A stretch of DNA of 5,133 nucleotides from Chromatiales bacterium. Lineage in GTDB: Bacteria > Pseudomonadota > Gammaproteobacteria > Chromatiales > Chromatiaceae. Below, in pieces: positions 1 to 5,133 of the stretch. The position numbers were made by a program, and so were the translations under genes. The first letter of the stretch is position 1. Every line of letters starts with the position of its first letter. The notes under the pieces are model-generated. The model saw only the letters and a program-made list of their open reading frames with translations, searched no databases and was not told the origin of the DNA. The stretch spans positions 1 to 5,133 of the forward strand of contig JANTHH010000190.1 in assembly GCA_024762485.1 (NCBI GenBank), read 5' to 3'.

Positions 1-121
1 GCGAGAGCCGCGCCGTCTGAGCCACCAGTGGCGTCCCGGCGAGGGCAAGCCACGCCACGGCGATCAGCGCGGGGGGAAGCAGCAGGGCGAGCAGCAGAAT
101 CAGTCGCAGCAGGAGACGCAT
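1..121 (-). CDS. Partial unrecognised protein, hydrophobic N-terminus (5' end only)
   Basis: The first 40 codons of a minus-strand gene are present; the rest lies beyond the left edge. Reading from the ATG at 121, the protein begins MRLLLRLILLLALLLPPALI and continues through AVAWLALAG to TPLVAQTARLS. Arginines at 2 and 6 are followed by about 22 hydrophobic residues, the pattern of a signal peptide or single membrane anchor. PLVA-QT is a possible signal peptidase I site. No lipobox cysteine is seen, so it is not an obvious Lgt substrate despite lying next to lgt. The frame is open back to a stop at 173-175 and a GTG at 133 is an alternative start. Neither start has a clear Shine-Dalgarno. The coding call rests on the leader-like composition and the divergent arrangement with lgt. 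I do not recognise the family from this fragment. Confidence 0.6.
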   Translation of the reverse strand, partial: MRLLLRLILLLALLLPPALIAVAWLALAGTPLVAQTARLS

Positions 122-135
122 GGCCGGGTCCACGG

Positions 136-163
136 GGTTATCCCCGCAGGCTAAGTGATAACC
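136..163. promoter_or_regulatory. Inverted repeat in divergent intergenic region, possible operator
   Basis: GGTTATC (136-142) is matched by its perfect inverse GATAACC (157-163), with 14 nt between them. The half-sites start 21 bp apart, about two helical turns, so a dimeric regulator could contact both on one DNA face. The repeat sits between the partial minus-strand gene and lgt, where it could control either. The right half also contains an ATAA core resembling a -10 element for lgt transcription. A 7-bp repeat can arise by chance, so this is a candidate only. Confidence 0.3.
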
Positions 164-208
164 GTGGCCGCTTCAATGCGCTGCGGATCGCCGCCCGGGC
201 GGTGCGGC

Positions 209-217
209 TGGTAGACT
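209..217 (+). promoter_or_regulatory. Possible extended -10 element for lgt
   Basis: TGG followed by TAGACT (212-217) fits the extended -10 pattern TGn-TAnnnT. No convincing -35 hexamer is seen 16-18 nt upstream, as is common for extended -10 promoters. Transcription would start near 224-225, at or next to the lgt ATG, giving a leaderless or nearly leaderless message. This agrees with the absence of any Shine-Dalgarno before lgt, but the call rests on one short motif. Confidence 0.35.
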
Positions 218-224
218 GCGCGCC

Positions 225-1067
225 ATGCAATATCCGGATATCGATCCTGTCCTGCTCGATCTCGGCGTCCTCAAGGTGCGTTGGTATGGGCTGATGTATC
301 TCGTGGGCTTTGCCGGTGGCTGGTGGCTGGGCCGATGGCGCACCCGCCGGTCGGACTCGGTGCTGAGTCCGCAACAGTTCGACGACCTGCTGTTCTACCT
401 CGCACTCGGTGTCATCGTCGGCGGGCGGCTCGGCTACATCCTGTTCTATGGTTTCGATGCCTGGCTGCAGGATCCGCTGCGGTTGTTCCGGGTGTGGGAG
501 GGCGGCATGTCCTTCCACGGCGGCCTGCTCGGCGTGCTGATCGCCGCATTGTGGTTTGCCCATCGCCAGGGGCTGGCCTTTTTCGCGGTGACCGATTTCG
601 TCGCGCCACTGTTCCCCATCGGCCTGTTCACCGGCCGTATCGGCAACTTCATCAACGGCGAACTCTGGGGGCGTCCCAGTGATCTTCCCTGGGCAATGCA
701 GCTAAAATGCACTGAATTTTACAGTCTCTGCCACGACAAGCTGAGGCTGCCGCCCGGCACCGAGCTGACCCCGCCGCTGCATCCCAATCAACTCTACGAG
801 GCCCTGCTGGAGGGCGTGGTGCTGTTCGCCGTGCTGTGGTGGTATTCGAGCAGGCCGAGGCCACGCATGGCGGTGTCCGGGCTCTTCCTGATCGGTTACG
901 GCACCTTCCGCTTCCTGGTGGAGTTCGTGCGCATGCCCGACGCCCATCTCGGCTATCTGGCCTTTGGCTGGCTGACCATGGGGCAGCTTTTGTCTGCCCC
1001 GATGATCGTCGCTGGCTTCATTCTCATGGCACTGGCCTATCGGAAACGACATGAAACAATATCTTGA
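225..1067 (+). CDS. lgt: Prolipoprotein diacylglyceryl transferase
   Basis: Inner-membrane enzyme that moves diacylglyceryl from phosphatidylglycerol to the lipobox cysteine of prolipoproteins, the first step of lipoprotein maturation. The 280-residue protein is close to the E. coli length (about 291). Seven hydrophobic segments are visible near residues 22-38, 52-75, 94-114, 119-142, 194-208, 219-238 and 252-273. The family signature GRIGNFINGELWGR spans 137-150, with R138 and N141 matching the essential E. coli R143 and N146. Y21, H98 of the FHGG motif, R229 and E233 match E. coli Y26, H103, R239 and E243, so all key residues are present. HPNQLYE (186-192) is another conserved family motif. 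The start is supported by the N-terminal YPDIDP...WYG, which matches family starts. No ribosome binding site precedes it. Its 3' end overlaps thyA by 17 nt, suggesting translational coupling. Confidence 0.97.
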   Translation: MQYPDIDPVLLDLGVLKVRWYGLMYLVGFAGGWWLGRWRTRRSDSVLSPQQFDDLLFYLALGVIVGGRLGYILFYGFDAWLQDPLRLFRVWEGGMSFHGGLLGVLIAALWFAHRQGLAFFAVTDFVAPLFPIGLFTGRIGNFINGELWGRPSDLPWAMQLKCTEFYSLCHDKLRLPPGTELTPPLHPNQLYEALLEGVVLFAVLWWYSSRPRPRMAVSGLFLIGYGTFRFLVEFVRMPDAHLGYLAFGWLTMGQLLSAPMIVAGFILMALAYRKRHETIS

Positions 1068-1884
1068 ACTGTTGAGGACGGTCCGCGAGACCGGTGATCG
1101 CAAGGGGGATCGCACGGGTACCGGCACGTTGTCGGTATTCGGTCACCAGATGCGCTTTGATCTCGGCGAAGGATTCCCGTTGGTCACCACCAAAAAAATC
1201 CACCTCAAGTCGGTGATCCAGGAACTGCTGTGGTTTCTGCGTGGTGATACCAACATCGGTTACCTGAAGGAAAATGGCGTGCGCATCTGGGACGAATGGG
1301 CGACCGAGGACGGAGAGCTCGGACCGGTCTATGGCAGGCAATGGCGTGCCTGGCCCACGCCCGGTGGTGAAAGCATCGACCAGATCAGCCAGGTGATCGA
1401 GCAGCTGCGCAATAATCCGGACTCCCGCCGTATCATCGTCTCTGCCTGGAATCCCGCCGAGCTGCCCGACGAGCGGGTCTCGCCGCAGGAGAATGTGCGC
1501 AACGGCCGCATGGCGCTGGCACCCTGTCATGCCTTTTTCCAGTTCTATGTCTGTGACGGGCGCCTCTCGTGCCAGCTGTATCAGCGCAGCGCCGACATCT
1601 TTCTCGGCGTGCCTTTCAATATTGCCAGCTATGCCCTGCTGACCCTGATGATGGCCCAGGTCTGTGACCTGCAGCCCGGCGACTTCATCCACACCCTCGG
1701 CGACGCCCACCTCTACAGCAACCATCTCGAACAGGCCGACGAGCAACTGGAAAGGACGCCCTATTCGTTACCGACAATGCGCATCAATCCCGAGGTGAAG
1801 GACCTGTTCGCCTTCGGCTACGACGACTTCGAGCTGCTCGATTACCGCTGCCACCCGCACATCAAGGCAAAGGTGGCAATTTGA
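1051..1884 (+). CDS. thyA: Thymidylate synthase ThyA
   Basis: Cytosolic enzyme that methylates dUMP to dTMP using methylenetetrahydrofolate, releasing dihydrofolate. The 277-residue sequence follows E. coli ThyA closely but is 13 residues longer. R21 in RTGTGT, the phosphate-binding R126-R127 in SRRIIVSAWN, catalytic C159 in LAPCHAFFQFYV, D182, N190, H220 and Y222 all match E. coli residues (R21, R126, R127, C146, D169, N177, H207, Y209). The extra 13 residues lie between SAWNPAEL and MALAPCH (about 140-153), just before the catalytic loop. I believe the same insert occurs in ThyA of some other gammaproteobacteria, so it is probably a lineage variant. The ATG lies within the 3' end of lgt in another frame, with a weak GGA 6 nt upstream, so it is probably co-transcribed and translationally coupled. 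The usual downstream partner folA is absent; a J-domain gene follows. Confidence 0.98.
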   Translation: MKQYLELLRTVRETGDRKGDRTGTGTLSVFGHQMRFDLGEGFPLVTTKKIHLKSVIQELLWFLRGDTNIGYLKENGVRIWDEWATEDGELGPVYGRQWRAWPTPGGESIDQISQVIEQLRNNPDSRRIIVSAWNPAELPDERVSPQENVRNGRMALAPCHAFFQFYVCDGRLSCQLYQRSADIFLGVPFNIASYALLTLMMAQVCDLQPGDFIHTLGDAHLYSNHLEQADEQLERTPYSLPTMRINPEVKDLFAFGYDDFELLDYRCHPHIKAKVAI

Positions 1885-1903
1885 ACAGGCCAGGTCCGTC
1901 GGC

Positions 1904-2482
1904 GTGAAACCCCAGGGTCTGACGGAGCTGGAGTCGAGGCTTCGCACACTGCTCACGGCCCACCCACAGGGCATCAGCGAACATGCCCTGCTCAAGTGGT
2001 TGCGCGAAGACTGTCCGGCATTGTTCCCGGCGCAGTTGTTTGCAGACAACCTCGCCCTGTACCGCGCACACTTCCTGCTTTTTCATGTCCTGTACCGGCT
2101 GCGCGACACGTTGCTGGGGGAGCGGGCAGGTTTGCTGGAGATCGACGTGCTCAGGGTGCGCCTGCTGCCCTACGAGGCGGCACAGGACGGTGCACTCACG
2201 GCACCCGACCCGCTGGCGGCCCATTACCGGGACCTGGGCAACATGCACCAGACCACCGCCGCTGACGTGGCGTCGTTGCTCGGCGACTTCTGGGGTCGGT
2301 ACTACGCCAACAGTCAGCGCGGCGAGGCGCTGGCGCAGCTGGGCCTCAGCGACCCGGTGTCAGCCGAAGACATCCGCCGCCGTTACCGGGAACTGGCGAT
2401 GACCCATCACCCGGATCGGGGAGGGGATGCACAATGCTTCCAGCGACTGCAGCAGGCAATGGCGGTGCTGCGCAAGTGCTAG
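1904..2482 (+). CDS. DnaJ-related protein with C-terminal J domain
   Basis: A 192-residue soluble protein with no signal peptide. Residues 1-135 fit the N-terminal region of the 'DNA-J related' family: helical, with LRTLL...LLKWLRED and the aromatic FHVLYRLRD stretch near 60-68. Residues 141-192 form a short J domain: helix I (ALAQLGL), helix II (SAEDIRRRYRELAMTHH), the HPD motif at H169-P170-D171 and helix III (FQRLQQAMAVLRK). Helix IV is missing because the protein ends right after helix III. In this family HPD stimulates Hsp70 (DnaK) ATPase, so a co-chaperone role is inferred; the client is unknown. There is no Gly/Phe region or zinc-finger domain, so it is not canonical DnaJ. The start is a GTG 19 nt after the thyA stop, with AGG 9 nt upstream. 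The frame stays open upstream within thyA, so the start is moderately certain. Probably the last gene of the lgt-thyA operon. Confidence 0.85.
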   Translation: MKPQGLTELESRLRTLLTAHPQGISEHALLKWLREDCPALFPAQLFADNLALYRAHFLLFHVLYRLRDTLLGERAGLLEIDVLRVRLLPYEAAQDGALTAPDPLAAHYRDLGNMHQTTAADVASLLGDFWGRYYANSQRGEALAQLGLSDPVSAEDIRRRYRELAMTHHPDRGGDAQCFQRLQQAMAVLRKC

Positions 2483-2620
2483 GGCATCGTTGAGAAGGCC
2501 AAGGTCCCGCGGCGAGGTCGCCGAAGCCCGTCGTTAGTGGCCGATGGCTTGAAGGCGGGGTCTGTCAGGTGCCAGCCGAGTGGCGATATCCGTCGTTGCC
2601 GGGGCTGAGCGGCCGACCAT
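2483..2620. other. Convergent intergenic gap without recognisable genes
   Basis: This stretch separates the J-domain gene from the terminator of the HU gene. No coding frame with plausible start and composition is seen. CCGTCGTT occurs twice (2528-2535 and 2590-2597), each followed by a GGCCGA a short way on, suggesting a weak degenerate duplication. No hairpin with a U-run is found for the plus-strand operon here. The nearby CGGCGAGGTCGCCG inverted repeat has a loop too small for a normal terminator. Confidence 0.4.
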
Positions 2621-2647
2621 GAAAAACGCCGCCCGATGGGCGGCGTT
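2621..2647 (-). terminator. Rho-independent terminator of the HU-family gene
   Basis: A perfect 10-bp stem (2625-2634 with 2638-2647) closes a 3-nt loop. Read on the minus strand, the GC-rich stem runs directly into a TTTTT tract at 2626-2622. It begins 23 nt after the HU stop codon, the expected place. On the plus strand no T-run follows the stem, so it should act mainly in one direction and is not a strong terminator for the J-domain gene. Confidence 0.88.
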
Positions 2648-2670
2648 CGCGTCTGCCTCGGAGGCGGCGA

Positions 2671-3180
2671 CTATTTCTTGATCGTGTCCTTCAGTGCCTT
2701 GAGCGCGGTGACCTTCACCGTGGTGCTGGCGGGCTTGGCGGCGATCTTGATGGTCTCGCCGGTGGCCGGGTTGCGCCCCATGCGCGATTTGCGAGCGGGC
2801 TTCTTTACGCGTCGGACCTTTACCCCGGTCTCGGGGATGCTGAATTCGCCGGAACCGCGGCGTTTCATGTGACGCTCAAGCAGATTGCCCAGCGAGGTGA
2901 ACACGCTGGCGATTTCCTTCTTCGTCAGTTCCACGTCTTCGGCGATGTGATTGATGATCTGCAGCTTGGTCATCTTGCTGGTGATGGCCTTCAGCGGAGC
3001 GGTTGCGGGTTTAGCGGCAGCCTTTTTCGTGGTTTTCTTGGTGGTCCTTGCCGCCACCTTTTTCTTGGTGGTCTTGGCGACGACCTTTTTCTTCGCGGTC
3101 TTGGCTACGGCCTTTTTCTTGGTGGTCTTGGCTACGGCCTTTTTGGCCGTCTTTTTTGCGGCTTTTTTCTTGACTGCCAT
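2671..3180 (-). CDS. HU-family nucleoid protein with histone-H1-like N-terminal tail
   Basis: DNA-binding protein of 169 residues, nearly twice the usual HU length of about 90. Residues 1-65 are almost only Lys, Ala, Thr and Val, like the tails of bacterial histone-H1-like proteins, including four 9-residue repeats (13-48). Residues 70-169 form the HU/IHF fold: helices from MTKLQIINHIAED to NLLERHMKRR, then the DNA-binding arm with GRNPATGE (135-142). P138 matches the proline that intercalates into DNA in HU. The end, VTALKALKDTIK, matches the HU C-terminal helix. The usual GFGxF turn is replaced by IPETGVKV, so this is a divergent HU subgroup. It likely compacts or bends DNA; the tail should add non-specific affinity. 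The ATG at 3180 is chosen over one at 3222 because AGGAG lies 7 nt upstream and the extra 14 residues look unlike the tail. A terminator follows, so it is probably monocistronic. Confidence 0.92.
   Translation of the reverse strand: MAVKKKAAKKTAKKAVAKTTKKKAVAKTAKKKVVAKTTKKKVAARTTKKTTKKAAAKPATAPLKAITSKMTKLQIINHIAEDVELTKKEIASVFTSLGNLLERHMKRRGSGEFSIPETGVKVRRVKKPARKSRMGRNPATGETIKIAAKPASTTVKVTALKALKDTIKK
3037..3144 (-). repeat. Four 27-bp tandem repeats encoding the lysine-rich tail
   Basis: Four consecutive 27-bp units encode KKAVAKTTK, KKAVAKTAK, KKVVAKTTK and KKVAARTTK (residues 13-48 of the HU-family protein). The promoter-proximal units are almost identical in DNA; the later ones have diverged. 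The next nine residues, KTTKKAAAK, look like a further decayed copy. Each unit carries a run of five A's on the coding strand. In-frame length change by slippage or recombination would be expected to vary tail length between strains. Confidence 0.85.
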
Positions 3181-3187
3181 GCTCTTG

Positions 3188-3192
3188 CTCCT
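3188..3192 (-). promoter_or_regulatory. Ribosome binding site fixing the HU-family start
   Basis: AGGAG on the minus strand lies 7 nt before the ATG at 3180. It is the strongest Shine-Dalgarno in the window and decides for the shorter start over the in-frame ATG at 3222. Confidence 0.8.
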
Positions 3193-3217
3193 GCGGATGG
3201 TGGTGAAAGTCAGCTGG

Positions 3218-3245
3218 AACATAGCATAGAAGCAGATTGTTTCAA
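3218..3245 (-). promoter_or_regulatory. Probable sigma-70 promoter of the HU-family gene
   Basis: On the minus strand, TTGAAA (3245-3240, five of six matches to the -35 consensus) is followed after 16 nt by TATGTT (3223-3218, four of six to the -10). A TGC directly before the -10 gives an extended -10 motif. Transcription would start near 3211, leaving a leader of about 30 nt that contains the ribosome binding site. It also places the alternative ATG at 3222 outside the transcript, supporting the shorter protein. Confidence 0.6.
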
Positions 3246-3455
3246 CAGTATCGACAACGCCTGGACCCTGTTGTGGATGCGGTGGATGTGGCTGTCAGCG
3301 CACGCCATGCCACCGCTTTCGTGTCGGCCACAACGTGAGCGCGGTCTCAGTGTGGGCGTTAAAGCCGGATGTCTCTCACGTTCAGGGCAGAATGGCCGTT
3401 GATAAAATCCATCTGATTTATACATCCACCTCAATCATCCATCGTATCGATCGAC
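3246..3455. other. Divergent intergenic region between HU-family and sensor genes
   Basis: With 3181-3245 this forms a 275-bp divergent control region. On the plus side, TTGATA (3399-3404) and TATACA (3419-3424) resemble -35 and -10 hexamers, but the 14-nt spacer is too short for a normal sigma-70 promoter. TATACA alone, 31 nt before the ATG at 3456, is the best -10 candidate. A 9-bp near-duplicate GTGGATGYG occurs at 3273-3281 and 3282-3290. No CRP-like palindrome (TGTGA-N6-TCACA) is seen despite the cyclic-nucleotide-type domains encoded downstream. No small gene or RNA is recognised. Confidence 0.4.
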
Positions 3456-5133
3456 ATGGCGACACAGGCACCCAACAAGCAGGACATCGAGTTATTCAAG
3501 ACGCTGGTGCCGATGCATACATTGTCCGAAGAGGGCGTGAATATGCTGCTCGACGGCCTCGAGGTCGATGTTCGCGCACGCGGCGCGGTGCTGTTCCGGG
3601 AAGGCGACACCAACCAGGAGCACTGTTACCTGCTCTCGGGTGTGGTGGCGCTGATCGCCAACGACCGGGTGGTGGAGAAGATCACCGTCGACGACAACCA
3701 GGCCCGTTTCCCCATCGCCCACCAGTTGCCGAGGCAATACACCGCGAAGGTGGCGAAGAAGGCACGCATCATACGGCTCGACAGTCGCCGCCTCGGTGAG
3801 GTGATCGCGCTCAATCGTGAGGTCGAATACCAGGTCAACGAACTCGACGAAGACGCCGGGCATGAGGACTGGATGGCGCAGCTGCTGCGCCTGAAGGTGA
3901 TGCAGCAGATACCGGCGGCCAACATCCAGGGCGTGATGATGCGCATCGAGCAGGTGGAGGTCGAGGCTGGTGAGGAGGTGGTCAGGCAGGGCGATCCCGG
4001 TGATTATTACTACATGATCAACCGCGGCATCGCCGAGGTCACCCGTCTCCTGCCCGGCGAGAAACTGCCGCAGCAGCTGGCCCGGCTGGGCCCCGGACAG
4101 GCCTTCGGCGAAGAGGCGCTGCTGCTCGACAATCCGCGCAACTCGACCATCACCATGCTCACCGACGGCATACTCCTGCGCCTGGCCAAGCAGGACTTCG
4201 TCGAGTTGATACAGCAGCCCCAGTTGCACAGCTATGATTTCGACGAGGCGGCGAAACGCTTCGAGCAGGGTGCGGCATGGCTCGACGTGCGGCCGCGCGA
4301 CGCCTTCGAGGCAAGCTGCCTGCCCGGCAGTATCAACCTGCCGTTCGATGCCTTGCGCTTCCAGTGCGGCACCCTGTCGCCGGACTGCGAATACATCATC
4401 TGCAGCGAGACCGGCAGCCAGGCGGTCACCGCAGCCTTCCTGCTCACCGAGCAGGGATTCAACGTCTCCGTGCTCGCCGGCGGACTCACCAGCGTGCTGA
4501 ACCAGGGCACGGCAGAAAAGCCGAAGCAGGCGCCCGCCAAGCTGCGGGCGGTGGTCACGCCCCCCAAGACGGTGGACGAGGCTCCGGTCGAAGAGGAGTC
4601 GTCCCCGACAATCGACGAGGACGCCGTGCAACAGGCACTGACCGAGCAGGCGACGGCGAACCAGGCACGGGAACAGCGCGCGGCCGACGAGATCGCCGCC
4701 CTCACCCAGCGCCTGGAGGAGGCGGAGGCCGCCCGGCAGGCGATCGAGCAGCAGCACCAGAACGACATGCAGGAGCGCATCGCCGCCCTCGATGAGGTCG
4801 ACGTGCTGACGGCCAGCATCGCCACGCTGCAGGAGGAGTCGTCCGCGCAGCGGGAGCGGCTGGTCCAGCTCGAAAAGGCGCTCACCGACAAACAGGATGC
4901 GCTGCAGCAGGCCGAGGATGAGGTGGCACTGGAGGCCCGGCGCGCAGACGCCGCCGTCAGCAGTTCAGAAGAGCTTACCCAGCGCACCATGGATCTGCTG
5001 GCGCAGAAAGAGAACCTGCGGCTCGAGGCCGAGCAGCAGCAGGCCACGCTGCAGGCGCAGCTCGATACCCTGACCGAGGAACTGGCAGCCGCCACCGCGG
5101 CACGCGAGCAGCTCGACGAGCGTCTGGCCGCCC
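3456..5133 (+). CDS. Tandem cyclic-nucleotide-binding, rhodanese and coiled-coil protein (3' truncated by window)
   Basis: At least 559 residues; the gene runs off the right edge without a stop. No signal peptide or membrane segment is seen, so it is probably cytosolic. Domains in order: (1) residues 12-125, a cyclic-nucleotide-binding-like fold (VLFREGD at 45-51, YLLSGVVALI at 58-67) with a degenerate phosphate-binding cassette: FPIAHQLPRQYTA stands where FGExAL...RxA is expected; (2) residues 143-255, a second such domain with VVRQGDPGDYYYMINRG (175-191) and a good cassette, FGEEALLLDNPRNST, giving E219 and R228 as likely ligand contacts; (3) residues 261-350, a rhodanese domain (LDVRPRDAFE at 276-285, LPGSINLP at 289-296, VLAGGL at 339-344) with an altered active-site loop; (4) a linker (352-385), then a proline-free Gln/Glu/Ala-rich coiled coil from about 388 to the edge. 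The ATG at 3456 is the first possible ATG/GTG start after a stop at 3414-3416; no clear Shine-Dalgarno precedes it. A ligand-sensing scaffold is inferred; ligand and partners are unknown. Confidence 0.9.
   Translation, partial: MATQAPNKQDIELFKTLVPMHTLSEEGVNMLLDGLEVDVRARGAVLFREGDTNQEHCYLLSGVVALIANDRVVEKITVDDNQARFPIAHQLPRQYTAKVAKKARIIRLDSRRLGEVIALNREVEYQVNELDEDAGHEDWMAQLLRLKVMQQIPAANIQGVMMRIEQVEVEAGEEVVRQGDPGDYYYMINRGIAEVTRLLPGEKLPQQLARLGPGQAFGEEALLLDNPRNSTITMLTDGILLRLAKQDFVELIQQPQLHSYDFDEAAKRFEQGAAWLDVRPRDAFEASCLPGSINLPFDALRFQCGTLSPDCEYIICSETGSQAVTAAFLLTEQGFNVSVLAGGLTSVLNQGTAEKPKQAPAKLRAVVTPPKTVDEAPVEEESSPTIDEDAVQQALTEQATANQAREQRAADEIAALTQRLEEAEAARQAIEQQHQNDMQERIAALDEVDVLTASIATLQEESSAQRERLVQLEKALTDKQDALQQAEDEVALEARRADAAVSSSEELTQRTMDLLAQKENLRLEAEQQQATLQAQLDTLTEELAAATAAREQLDERLAA

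Noticed and set aside
28..294. Plus-strand open frame of 88 residues across the left intergenic region
   Set aside because: It runs antisense to the leader-like minus-strand gene and into lgt in another frame. Its composition is Arg/Ala-rich noise with no motif.
1024..1746. Minus-strand open frame of 240 residues
   Set aside because: It is antisense to thyA, whose plus-strand product is unmistakable.
3037..3144. CRISPR-like or intergenic repeat array
   Set aside because: The 27-bp units are contiguous without spacers and lie in frame inside the HU-family coding sequence.
3056..3170. Runs of five to six A's in the HU coding strand as programmed frameshift sites
   Set aside because: They follow directly from repeated Lys codons. 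No alternative-frame product of interest or stimulatory hairpin is seen.
3181..3222. Longer HU-family start at the ATG at 3222
   Set aside because: The shorter start has AGGAG at ideal spacing, and the likely promoter -10 (3218-3223) overlaps the upstream ATG, putting it outside the transcript.
2951..3229. Plus-strand open frame of 92 residues with a very hydrophobic, membrane-like translation
   Set aside because: It is the antisense of the lysine/alanine repeats of the HU-family gene. Lys codons AAA/AAG read as Phe/Leu on the other strand, which creates false membrane segments.
3447..3454. TCGATCGA palindrome just before the sensor gene start
   Set aside because: An 8-bp GC/AT-mixed palindrome next to ATCG repeats is expected by chance; no second copy or partner site is seen.
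3492..4757. Minus-strand open frame of 421 residues
   Set aside because: It mirrors the plus-strand sensor gene, which has recognisable domains. The minus translation is low-complexity Leu/Arg/Gly/His with no family features; long antisense frames are common in GC-rich DNA.

Overview
The window looks like ordinary chromosome of a GC-rich gammaproteobacterium. The lgt-thyA order is typical of that class. The J-domain protein, the HU protein with a lysine/alanine tail and the cyclic-nucleotide/rhodanese sensor protein together suggest a Chromatiales-like lineage. That lineage call is an inference from gene families, not a placement. No insertion sequence, prophage, CRISPR array, tRNA or rRNA is visible.

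Layout. At the left edge is the beginning of an unrecognised minus-strand gene with a strongly hydrophobic N-terminus (1-121). It is divergent from a plus-strand run of three genes: lgt (225-1067, lipoprotein diacylglyceryl transferase), thyA (1051-1884, thymidylate synthase, overlapping lgt by 17 nt) and a small protein with a C-terminal J domain (1904-2482). These three are close or overlapping and probably co-transcribed. The divergent gap holds a 7-bp inverted repeat and a possible extended -10 element placed so close to lgt that the message could be leaderless.

A gene for an HU-family nucleoid protein lies on the minus strand (2671-3180) and converges on the J-domain gene. It has a well-formed rho-independent terminator (2621-2647), a plausible extended -10 promoter (3218-3245) and a clear ribosome binding site. 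Its N-terminal tail is histone-H1-like and built from four 9-residue repeats encoded by a 27-bp tandem repeat.

Divergent from the HU gene, and running off the right edge, is a large multidomain protein (3456 to end). It has two cyclic-nucleotide-binding-type domains, the first degenerate, then a rhodanese domain whose catalytic cysteine position appears lost, then a proline-free predicted coiled coil of at least 170 residues. This is the least ordinary gene here and the best candidate for further interest. It looks like a ligand-sensing scaffold rather than an enzyme.

Functionally, the left operon is housekeeping (lipoprotein maturation, dTMP synthesis, probably a chaperone partner). The right half pairs a chromosome-organising protein with a putative sensor protein. 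There is no direct evidence in the sequence that the two halves work together.
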